Assembly (NCBI RefSeq): GCF_932526225.1
Contig: NC_064037.1
Coordinates: forward strand, 6,485,203-6,549,202
Origin: Nematostella vectensis
Taxonomy: Eukaryota; Cnidaria; Anthozoa; Actiniaria; Edwardsiidae
Length of the DNA: 64,000 nt
Reading direction: 5' to 3'
The translations under genes were made by a program, and so were the position numbers. Shown here piece after piece: positions 54,746 through 64,000 of the stretch (position 1 is its first letter; each line of letters starts with the position of its first letter). The notes below the pieces were generated by a model. It was not told where the DNA came from. It made no database searches and saw nothing but the letters and a program-made list of their open reading frames with translations.

Positions 54746-55225
54746 CAGGGGCTCATAAGTAGGGGCAATCATCTGTAGTATATAAATGTCACAGCGTTTC
54801 CTAGGATCAGGCTATTTTTAGACGCGCGCGCACGAAAAGGCCAATCAGCTACTTTGACGTTGGTCGCGCGCGCGAGTGACGTGAGGCTGCACGCGCAAAT
54901 TGCAGTTAGGAAGAATATATTTTTATCTATCATCCGTCGGTTTTGTTTGTATACCAAAAGAATTACAAGCTAGAATTCAAAGTCATAGGTAGGGTTGGAT
55001 TCATATTAAAGAAGAGAGTAACAAAAAGTCAAAGTACCGAAGAGAGAACATAACTTTTTGTCTGAGACTGCGCGTGCAGTTGAGCTCAGCCAAAACGTCA
55101 ACACAAAGGTTGAATCTGATTGGCTCATCCGCGTGTCTAAAAATAGCCTGATCCTAGGAAACGCCGTGACACCTATATAGAACCAGAACATGGGGAAGTT
55201 GATTGCCCCTACTTATGAGCCCCTG
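54746..55225. mobile_element. Inverted-repeat element D, copy 1 (480 bp)
   Basis: The ends are CAGGGGCTCATAAGTAGGGG and its complement. The inverted arms extend about 100 bp (GTCACAGCGTTTCCTAGGATC, then AGGCTATTTTTAGACGCGCG and complements). No transposase. Confidence 0.85.
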
Positions 55226-55291
55226 GTAGCTATCAATGTTACAGACACCGCTAGAAACGTCTTGTTGTTTATTTTTAGCCATGCAATTACG

Positions 55292-55766
55292 CAGGGGCTC
55301 ATAAGTAGGGGCAATCAACTTCTCCCATTCTGGTACTATATAGGTGTCACGGGGTTACCTAGGATCAGGCTATTTTTAGACGCGCGGATTAGCCAATCAG
55401 ACTCGACCTTTGTGTTGACGTTTTGGCTGAGCTCAACTGTACGCGCAGTCTCAGACAAAAAGCTATGTTCTCTCTTCTGTACTTTGACTTTTGTTGCCCC
55501 TTCTTTTATATGAATCCAACCCTTCTTAAGACTTTGAAGTCTAGCTTGTAATTCTTTTGGTAAACAAACAAGACTGACGGAGGATGGATAAAAAATATTC
55601 TTCCTAATTGCAATTTGCGCGTGCAGCCTCACGTCACTCGCACGCGCGACCAACGCCAACGTAACGGATTGGCCCGTTCGTGCGCGCGCGTCTAAAATAG
55701 CCTGATCTTCGGAAACGCTGTGACACTTTTATAATACAGATAATTGCCCCTACTTATGAGCCTCTG
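55292..55766. mobile_element. Inverted-repeat element D, copy 2, opposite orientation
   Basis: Same family as 54746-55225 but reversed, so its left end equals the complement of the right end of copy 1, and the same holds for the interiors. A 66-bp spacer separates them. The pair makes a palindrome of about 1 kb. Confidence 0.85.
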
Positions 55767-56330
55767 CCATTGCTTGGTATTTCGATAGATTCCCACATAG
55801 GTGGTTTTTATTGCACCAATCAGCAGTTATTTTGCCATCCTTTTCCAAGTCACCGTATATCCTTGCCTGAAGCATATAATTGGTGGTCATCAGCATACTC
55901 ACAGAGTTTTGAGCTTGCGGTTTCGTAGAAGATGTCGTTCTGGTAAAGGTTCCATAGCACTGGTCCCAGAGAGGACCCCTGGAGGCAACCACGATCCACG
56001 AACTTCCATTCGCTGACTACGTTATATCCTAGTTTGACCCTGCTTCTCCTGCCTTCATCCCTCTGAGACGTTATATGCCTCCAGCTTGGAAAGAAGCAGA
56101 CTTGGCACCATGCTGTCGTTGATTTTATTTCGGCAAATATCAATTTCATAGCTGTCAGCCCACTTGGACATAAATCTTGTAAAATCGGGTGATATATACA
56201 GTAAATATGTGAAAAACCCCAAGAGAGTCAATGCTGGTGAATACAGAGAAGGTATGAACATTCTCACAAAAATTAGGCTTGTGATGAGGTCCAAAATCTT
56301 GTGACACCCGCCCTAAAGCGGGTGAGTTGA
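55767..56330 (-). mobile_element. Fragment of a non-LTR (LINE) reverse transcriptase, broken
   Basis: On the minus strand, MVPSLLLSKLEAY, then CLQGSSLGPVLWNLYQNDI, then CEYADDHQLYASG, then ITADWCNKNHLCGNLSKYQ match consecutive reverse-transcriptase blocks of CR1/Rex-type LINEs, including the YADD catalytic motif. The YADD block and the WCNKN block are in different frames (shift near 55880), so the copy is dead. No endonuclease domain is present here. Confidence 0.85.
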
Positions 56331-56580
56331 CATGCAATTTTAGCACGCAAATGGGAGAATCCTGCGAGTATAGTGTTCTTATGATTTTGAATCAATTCAA
56401 AAGGCCCAAATGTCTTGTTCGTAAACCAAAATAATAAATACAATACCCCAAAATCTGGTATTCGACTCTGGCAAATTTTCGTCTTTTTAAAAAATCGATG
56501 ACTTCTTTATGATTTTGGTATACCTGTGTTTAGTCTTGTGGTCAGCGGACATGCCCATCTTAGCAACAGACAACAAAAAC
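56331..56580 (+). promoter_or_regulatory. Probable promoter and leader region of STYXL1
   Basis: Placed only by position, directly upstream of the first STYXL1 exon. No core promoter element could be fixed. Confidence 0.3.
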
Positions 56581-56619
56581 ATGGCGGTTGTGAATCTCTT
56601 GGGGAACATTAGATTTTAG
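56581..56619 (+). CDS. Upstream ORF in the STYXL1 leader (12 codons plus stop)
   Basis: An ATG in strong context (AAAACATGG) opens MAVVNLLGNIRF and stops at TAG, 24 bases before the STYXL1 ATG at 56644, which has a weaker context. If transcribed, it could reduce initiation at the main start. The true transcription start is unknown. Confidence 0.35.
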   Translation: MAVVNLLGNIRF

Positions 56620-56643
56620 TGGATTTATTGGAAAGGAAAAAGG

Positions 56644-59600
56644 ATGTCAAACTCTGGGGTTATCCTCTGCGATTCATCCGAATTGTATAATATTCTGAAT
56701 CAGGTAATTAGACATACACATAATCAAAAACTCCATGTTTCTATGACTGCTTTCCTAACCAAAAGCAATTTTGATTAGTTTAGTTCTATTACAAATCTAT
56801 AGTCAATTAGCCACTATTGATCGAAATTATTTCTAATTCTTGTCCCCAGGCATCGCAGTATCCAAGACTTAGCGACCCAAACTATCTACTGCTTCTAGGT
56901 GAGAGAGCGCTAAAGATCGTAGACAAACTAATTGTCGTTTTGGATTTGGAATTTTTTTTAAAAACTTATCAATTTTATTTGGCCTTTTGCTTTTTTAGAT
57001 ACAAGAAAAAGAAATGAATACAATGAAAGTCACATCATCACGTCTAAATTTGCTCCTAGGGTGAGTGAGTAGGTGTTTGTCTAGATTCTTTTTTATTTGA
57101 GTTTTTTTTAATAATGAGAATTTCTAAGTAATTTCTTTTAAATTTCTGCTAGAATGACATAGGAGCTTTTACTGTTCCCTACGATGCAGAACTGGAAACC
57201 AAGATTCATGTTGTGGTGTATGACAGTAACACCACTTCAACTAAGGATAAGGGTGGGTGTTAACATGAGAAGGTTGACTCGGGTGTACGGGTATTTGCAT
57301 TGCCACCCAAAGAGGTGGGTGATTTGAATATTAGCATGAAAGGGAGGTTTGAGATGGGAGAGGAGGGGGGCGAGAGGGGTTAATACACATTTTTTTTCTA
57401 TCTTAATTATAGTCAGTTAAGCCAATGTGATATTGGTTCTTAGGAAAGTCAGATTTGTTTTTTGGTACAGAACTTGGGGTCAGGTATTTTTTTCAGGGGA
57501 GGGGAGATGGGGGTTGTAAGTTCCTAGTTTTTTTTTTGTTTTGTTTTGTTGAAGCTCTGTCATTCCCCAATCTCTGTCTTGTTTGATACATTAAGTATTA
57601 AAAAAAGGCATGTTCTTTTAGTTGGTTTTTATGGGAATCTCTTGGATTTTAGCTATTTTCCTGTTTTTTTTTTTTAATTTACTATATGTTTACCGTAAAT
57701 CTCCTAGTTAAATTTGGAGCTTTCAGCCTTAAATAGGTATGTCGTGGGGCACCACCCCCCATTTATAAATTAGGGGTTGGGAATGCTGCAATTAATGTTT
57801 AGTGCAGTTTTATCTTGTAAAGCATTGAATTGTTGCAATAAGGATTTATACTTAATTTAACAGGAAGTCCAGCCCTCTCCTGCGCCAAGCTTTTGTGGGA
57901 GATGGGGAGTAGAAACCAAGTAAAAGTTGTTAAAGGTAAAATTGTAAGATTGAGTTTTATGGTATGATATTTGAATTTGTGAGGTGTCGAGTTGATAACC
58001 ATAAACTACATTGAAAGACTAAACTAGGAATACCCTAATGATTTATACTTTGAGTTATTAAGTAAGTTAATACCTTGTGTAAAAGTACTTAGGAGTGTAT
58101 AGGGAACCCCCCTCTATCCCCATTTCTGATGCTCTAAATACTTGCTCTTGAGATGATGTTAGAACACTACTTTCTTGTTCAGGTGGCTATGAGGAATTTT
58201 CTGCACTTTACCCTTTCTTAAGGACACAAAAAATTATGTACACTCCAAGGGTAAGTCAGAATTTACTATTATAGATACTTCATGTACAATAGGCCATTCC
58301 AGCTATAAGCATGCGCGCGCACTCACCATGGAAACCTGCCTCAACTACCGTCATGCAGTGCACACTTCGTTTGATGCAAGCTTAAAAATGTGCGCGCTGC
58401 TTTCTGGTAGTTGAGGTAGGTTTCTATGGTAATGCGCATGCAAACTTATAGCTGGAATGGCTATATTTTCTCATCTTTTCCTTTTTGTGTTGACACACTT
58501 GCCCCAAAAAACTCTAAAGACAGTGGTAGTTCTTTGAGCCTGAGTGGCCTTTATTTATTGAGTGGCCTTATTTACTTTTCAGGTCATTTTGTTAGTATCT
58601 GCTCAAATATACAATAAATTAATGAAAATTAATTAGACAATTAAAATAATTAGTGACAATTAATTTAAAGCTATGTGGGGAACTTTGGACACAAATGGTT
58701 TGCTTCAGGGAAATATCTAGTCCTGGTTGAGCTTTTCTGTGGTTTAACTGTTGGTGAAATTATTACCCCAGGAGCTGGATACTCTTATTACATACCCCGT
58801 GGAAGTGTTGCCAAGTTTCTTGTATATCGGCACCTACAAGCAATCTCAGAACAAAGCTATCACCAAGGACTTAAAGGTCAAGGCCCATGTTAATGTAACC
58901 ATGGAAGCAGATAAAGAGTAAGTTAACTGCCATCGCTTATCATCATTTAGCATCAGCATAGCCATTGTCATTCGTGTTGGCATCATATTGATCATGAAAT
59001 CTATCATCATCAATAATCAGTGTCATCTCCATCATATTCATTGTCAGCATCATCATCAATGTTTTTCTGGTAATTTTGTAGAGCTGTTCCTTCTCAAGGG
59101 TAAGTTGAGGGGTGTGATGAATAGTCATAGACTACACACATTTAGTTTTGGTGACTATTCATATAGGTAGCTAAAAAAATGAAGGGTGGGGAGGGGAAGC
59201 CTCAGTTATCTCTTGTATTTTGCGGGATGCATGTTTTTGTAAAATATTCTGTTATTCTTTTGTGAAATATTCTGGTTCTACGGGTGACAACCATCCCTGT
59301 ACCCCCCTAACAACAGCCGTCATACTGCAATGGTAGAGGTATAATTTACGTGTTTCTCCTGGCTAGGCTTTCAGCAGACTCCATCATACTTGGAGTGGAT
59401 GACAAGCATGTCAGTCAAGTGTTAACTATTGCAATTGAAGACGAAAACAAAGCTGATTTACTCACCCATTTGAAGGAGGCTGTGCAGTTTATCGGTACAG
59501 TAGATGAGCTTCTTTTCATAAGTTAAAGATAAATTTATCCCTACAGGTCCCGAAGGGTAAAGTGGGAACTGGGGTCTGCCTACGAATTTTAGACTGGGAA

Positions 59601-62600
59601 ACAGGGTTTGGGTCATAGGGAAAAAGATTTTAAAGCTGCATGGTCACAAGTTTACTTCCGGTCGATTACGTTTTACAATCTCCGATGATTTTTAACGGAA
59701 AACGCGAATAAAGCAGTGTGTATATTGCAAGTTTCTTCGAGGATGTGATTGATAATTTAGAGCGGATGGCATGATAAATATCTCGGATTCTAATAGATTC
59801 TTTTGTCTTTTAACGGTCGAGGTTTCCGTTGGACCTCCGGAAGAACTGTTGACAATGCAGCTTTAACTTCTAAGATCTGGATGTGTGTGACATAGCACCC
59901 GGAAGACAGGGTGTGAATTTGTCAGCAAAATCAATTTTAACCCAACAGCAAGTGCATACCTGTCAACCCCAAAAAATCTCAAGGCTTGAGAATTTATTGG
60001 GGGTGGGGTAGGCTATGTCCATTTTTTTTTAGGGTAGGCACAAATTTACTTTTAAATCTCACAAGGGTGTTAGATAAAATTGTGCTATGCAAGGGAATTA
60101 CTGTTTTTTAATTATTTTAATGGGAAATAGGCAAAATGTCACACAGCACGTCGTTGACAGCACACTAGGTGTGGTTGAAGCAATTTTTAATTAAAAGCAC
60201 TTAAGACACCACCCTTCCCCTAAAGGAAAGAATTTAAACACCTCTTATGGGATTGTAGTAAGTAGAACTTTATACCCCCTAAAAGATAGGGCATTCACCC
60301 CCGTCTACTTTCATAGCAATCCATCCCCCACCAGGCCGTTGGGCTGAACTCCTCTGGCCAAACACTACAGTTTAAAAGCAAGAAGGACGATTTACTTTGA
60401 AATTCAGTTGATATATTAGCATGTTATGGAGTTTATCATGTGTCATGTTAAAATAGCTTGGAGAGGCCATAATGATATAAACAAAAATAAGCATGATAAA
60501 ATGGTAATTTGTAATTGATCAGAAAATCTCCTGAGCCATTTTTAACAGCAATCCTGTTCTGTTTGATATTTTAGATGACCACAAAACTAATGATGGTCGC
60601 TGTGTTTTAATTTTCTCAAACCTCGGGATCAGCAGAAGCGTAACTGTTGCCATCGGGTATTTAATGTGGAGCAAAAAGATATCCCTCAAGGTATGAATTG
60701 AAGTTCACAGAAAATTGCACTAGTAAACATTTTGAGGTTTTTTATTAATAAGAATTCCAGGAAAGAATAAATACCACCTTTTCATAGAGGGAATCTAAAA
60801 ACGGGGGGAAGATATGAATCATTTCTGGAATCACACAGTAACTGTAAACTGCAAAAAGTTGTTGCATAAAAAAAATGTATTTGGGGTTACCCTACGAGCA
60901 GAGCTTTCTCCTCTGTGACTCTTTGATTATAGTCATTCGCACACACATCAAATTGCGAATAAACAGGATACAGCAGGATACAGCATTAGCTAGGCATTCC
61001 TTCAGCATTAGCTAGACTTAGTTGGGGTGGGGTAGAGAAGGATACAGCATTAGCTAGACTTAGTGGGGGTGGGGTAGAGAAGGATACAGCATTAGCTAGG
61101 CATTCCTTCAGCATTAGCTAGACTTAGTAGGGGTGGGGTAGAGAAGGATACAGCGTTAGCTAGACTTAGTAGGGGTGTGGTAGAGAAGGATACAGCGTTA
61201 GCTAGACTTAGTGGGGGTGGGGTAGAGAAGGATACAGCATTAGCTAGGCATTCCTTCAGCATTAGCTAGACTTAGTAGGGGTGGGGTAGAGAAGGATACA
61301 GCATTAGCTAGACTTAGTAGGGGTGGGGTAGAGAAGGATACATCATTAGCTAGACTTAGTTGGGGTGGGGTAGAGAAGGATACAGCATTAGCTAGACTTA
61401 GTGGGGGTGGGGTAGAGAAGGATAGAGCATTAGCTAGGCATTCCTTCAGCATTAGCTAGGCTTAGTAGGGGTGGGGTAGAGAAGGATACAGCATTAGCTA
61501 GACTTAGTAGGGGTGGGGTAGAGAAGGATACAGCATTAGCTAGACTTAGTAGGGGTGGGGTAGAGAAGGATACAGCATTAGCTAGACTTAGTAGGGGTGG
61601 GGTAGAGAAGGATACAGCATTAGCTAGACTTAGTAGGGGTGGGGTAGAGAAGGATACAGCATTAGCTAGACTTAGTAGGGGTGGGGTAGAGAAGGATACA
61701 GCATTAGCTAGACTTAGTAGGGGTGGGGTAGAGAAGGATACAGCATTAGCTAGACTTAGAAGGGGTGGGGTAGAGAAAGATACAGCATTAGCTAGGCTTA
61801 GTAGGGGTGGGGTAGAGAAGGATACAGCATTAGCTAGACTTAGTTGGGGTGGGGTAGAGAAGGATACAGCATTAGCTAAACTTAGTAGGGGTGGGGTAGA
61901 GAAGGATACAGCATTAGCTAGGCTTTCCTTCAGCATTAGCTAGACTTAGTAGGGGTGGGGTAAAGAAGGATACAGCAATAGCTAGGCTTAGTGGGTTGGG
62001 GTAGAGAAGGATACAGCATTAGCTAGGCTTAGTAAGGGTGGGGTAGAGAAGGATACAGCGTTAGCTAGACTTAGTGGGGGTGGGGTAGAGAAGGATACAG
62101 CATTAGCTAGGCTTAGTAGGGGTGGGGTAGAGAAGGATACAGCATTAGCTAGACTTAGTAGGAGTGGGGTAGAGAAGGATACAGAATTAGCTAGACTTAG
62201 AAGGGGTGGGGTAGAGAAAGATACAGCATTAGCTAGACTTAGTAGGGGTGGGGTAGAGAAGGATACAGCGTTAGCTAGACTTAGTAGGGGTGGGGTAGAG
62301 AAGGATACAGCTTTAGCTAGACTTAGTAGGGGTGGGGTAGAGAAGGATACAGCGTTAGCTAGACTTAGTAGGGGTGGGGTAGAGAAGGATACAGAATTAG
62401 CTAGACTTAGTAGGGGTGGGGTAGGGAAGGATACAGCATTAGCTAGACTTAGTAGGGGTGGGGTAGAGAAGGATACAGCGTTAGCTAGACTTAGTAGGGG
62501 TGGGGTAGAGAAGGATACAGCATTAGCTAGACTTAGTAGGGGTGGGTTGCTGCTTGTGTTGTTACTGACTCTATTATTATTATTTACTCACAGGATGCGT

Positions 62601-62725
62601 ACAGCCAGTTGCGCAAGTGTCGCGAAAACATGCAGCCGAATCGAGCCTTTATCGAGCAGCTGTCTCAGTGGGAGGAGCAACTATTCGGCAAGACTATAAC
62701 TGATATTTCTGAACCCGGCTACTAG
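56644..62725 (+). CDS. STYXL1: STYXL1 (MK-STYX)-like rhodanese plus pseudophosphatase protein
   Basis: Ten exons, 56644-56703, 56850-56898, 56999-57060, 57153-57252, 57864-57935, 58183-58250, 58772-58917, 59367-59494, 60575-60690 and 62594-62725, join in phase to 310 aa (human protein about 313). Residues about 10-135 are a rhodanese/CDC25-like domain (LLLLDTRKRNEYNESHI, then VVVYDS) without an active-site Cys. Residues about 150-300 are a dual-specificity phosphatase fold (LPSFLYIGTYKQSQNK, then ELSADSIILGVDD, then LKEAVQFIDD). The catalytic loop, normally HCxxGxSRS, reads FSNLGISRS (242-250), so the His and Cys are replaced by Phe and Ser, as in vertebrate MK-STYX. It is therefore predicted to be catalytically dead and to act by binding. 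In mammals the protein binds G3BP and the mitochondrial phosphatase PTPMT1. The last intron holds a 42-bp array. Confidence 0.92.
58288..58467. mobile_element. MITE-like element C, second copy, STYXL1 intron 6
   Basis: AATAGGCCATTCCAGCTATA at the left, TATAGCTGGAATGGCTAT at the right, with internal CCTCAACTACC/GGTAGTTGAGG arms. Same family as 40901-41048. Confidence 0.85.
59495..60574 (+). other. Intron 8 of STYXL1, about 1.1 kb
   Basis: GT donor at 59495 and TATTTTAG acceptor at 60574. No embedded gene was recognised. Confidence 0.8.
60965..62548. repeat. 42-bp tandem array, about 36 copies, in the last STYXL1 intron
   Basis: The unit contains GACTTAGTAGGGGTGGGGTA, GAGAAGGATACAGCATTAGC and TA. 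Some units carry an extra 20-bp piece with GGCATTCCTTCAGCATTAGC. As 42 is divisible by three, the minus strand has frames of a 14-residue repeat (LANAVSFSTPPLLS), which are compositional. G-runs are all on the plus (sense) strand. Confidence 0.95.
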
Positions 62726-63800
62726 AAAGTTATTACCAATATTTCTTAACCCAATTACTAAATAGAGGAGCTACCAGTATTTTAAAAGCAATTACTGAAA
62801 CATGCATGCTAAGGAGCTGTTTGTGATTCTAGAAAATATTTAAGGGGTGGGGTTTCAGCGCCGAATTCGAGTGGTTAAAGCCTTTTTACCTAACGAAACG
62901 TTTGGAAATCAAAAGCTCTAAAATGTTTGAATTATTGTAAATACATACTTTCTAAAGATATATTTTTGGTTAGGAATTGTGGTGGGTGTACCCTCATTCT
63001 CTTTGCTTCTTTCGCCGTATACACTTGTCGTCCAGAGAGATGAGCAAGACTGCAGAGGACCAGTGTCATGTAGAACTTTTTGGGATCGGAAATCATTGAT
63101 TATTTTTATCTAACTTGTACATTTCCTTCAGAATTTCATGTATTCAAACAAAGGTTTGTGTGATATTTTTATTTTAATATGATGTGGTCTTATGATGCAT
63201 TAAAATTTGTCTTAACCTTATGTTGTTTTTAATGGCACATATCATACATCAAATACATAAAACACTATGTACTTGTCAAGTTTATTGATCGTTAAATACA
63301 TGAGCTATGCATAGAAATGTTTCAACACTATTAAAAAGCTGAACACTGTTCAGCTCAGCTCAATTTAACCCATTGACTCCTGGCTATTTTTGAGCGGAAT
63401 TTACAAAAAACAGACTGAAAACAGATACCTCCCCCCTATTTTACGTTTTTACAGCCCGTCAAAGTCAAACACCGCTGCACCTAGTCAGCGTTATCCTAGC
63501 TTTCCAATAGTGCTTTGCGGTCCCATGTCAATTCCTTGTTGCTTTTGCTGAGGCAAGCACAAGTTGATGGTTGCTTGTATTTTTCTATTTGTCTATTGGG
63601 ACATAATTGAGTGCTGTGCTTATGGATATTTGCAAGCAAAGGTGGATTCATGGTGTTTTTTCTTGTTTGGCTTTGCCTGGATGAAAAAATAATTTTTCAA
63701 ATGGATCACCACAGCTCTCCTAAATGCTGTCTTTTCTGAAACCAAATTGATTCCAAAATTGTTTACACTGCTATTCTAGGTCGGTATGACCTGGAATTGA
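62726..63800. other. 3' region of STYXL1 and spacer
   Basis: Probably the 3' untranslated region followed by intergenic DNA. A phrase AACCCATTGACTCCTGGCTA at about 63368 looks like part of an interspersed repeat. No other gene recognised. Confidence 0.4.
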
Positions 63801-63984
63801 TTTGTTTGGCTACGGGGTGAAAAGACTTTAAACCATCTGACTGGCCCTCCCCTCGAGCATTTTTTCCGGGATCTCACAGAATGCTTTGCAATCCGTAATG
63901 GCATCCAAGTGGTTTCACAAGCTTTCAAGGAGTGGAAATTGTGTTTTGAGGCCATGGAAATCGACCTGGAGGATCAGAATAAAG
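63801..63984 (+). CDS. Possible partial exon of an unidentified gene
   Basis: An open frame without an ATG-supported start runs to AATAAAG then GTATAT, a plausible donor at 63985. It contains LTGPPLEHFFRDLTECFAIR, then NGIQVVSQAFKEWKLCFE, then AMEIDLEDQN, an amphipathic, protein-like composition. The 5' boundary is unclear (a possible acceptor AAAAG near 63825). The family is not recognised. It may instead be part of a repeat. Confidence 0.3.
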
Positions 63985-64000
63985 GTATATATTTGTGTCT

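Noticed and set aside
55190-55659. Frames with shared peptides around 55.0-55.7 kb
   Set aside because: They are readings of the two opposite copies of element D and do not encode a transposase.
61240-61936. Minus-strand frames of a 14-residue repeat in the 42-bp array
   Set aside because: Unit length divisible by three keeps them open. They lie antisense within a STYXL1 intron and have no flanking gene structure.

Overview
The window looks like a nuclear genomic segment of an early-branching animal, most likely an anthozoan cnidarian such as the sea anemone Nematostella. This is inferred: genes are split by many GT-AG introns, the background is AT-rich, orthologues of animal genes (CHD1L, STYXL1, a carboxypeptidase D/E-type enzyme) sit beside genes that most animals lack (a folB/folK-like gene and an isopenicillin-N-synthase-like oxygenase), and short inverted-repeat elements and minisatellites are very abundant. 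No rRNA, tRNA or CRISPR was recognised.

Layout, left to right. 1-45 (-) is the first coding codons of a gene running off the left edge. 3969-6065 (+) encodes a 698-aa membrane protein with a promethin-like hydrophobic hairpin and about seven 40-residue repeats. 7933-16945 (-) is a CHD1L/ALC1-type chromatin remodeller in 21 coding exons whose reading phases all join, but no macro domain was found. Head to head with it, 17815-22239 (+) is a membrane-anchored M14 metallocarboxypeptidase. 23540-25720 is a 30-bp minisatellite that keeps long frames open. 26073-31739 (-) carries dihydroneopterin aldolase (FolB) exons followed by an HPPK (FolK) exon, with large tandem arrays in the gaps and the FolK N-terminal half not visible. 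32760-34960 is a decayed DIRS-type retrotransposon abutting a 73-bp array. 39750-43288 (-) is a five-exon 2-oxoglutarate/Fe(II) oxygenase whose introns hold several inverted-repeat elements. 45165-46515 is a 44-bp array. 47235-51337 (-) is a four-exon WD40 protein with a possible N-myristoylation signal. 54746-55766 is an inverted pair of one transposable element, next to a broken LINE fragment. 56644-62725 (+) is a STYXL1 (MK-STYX) pseudophosphatase in ten exons with a 42-bp array in its last intron. A possible partial exon lies at 63801-63984.

The genes do not form one pathway. CHD1L and the carboxypeptidase may share a promoter region. The most unusual gene is the FolB/FolK locus, since animals normally cannot make folate. 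Exon coordinates were read by eye from splice consensus and phase, so they are models, not transcript-confirmed structures.
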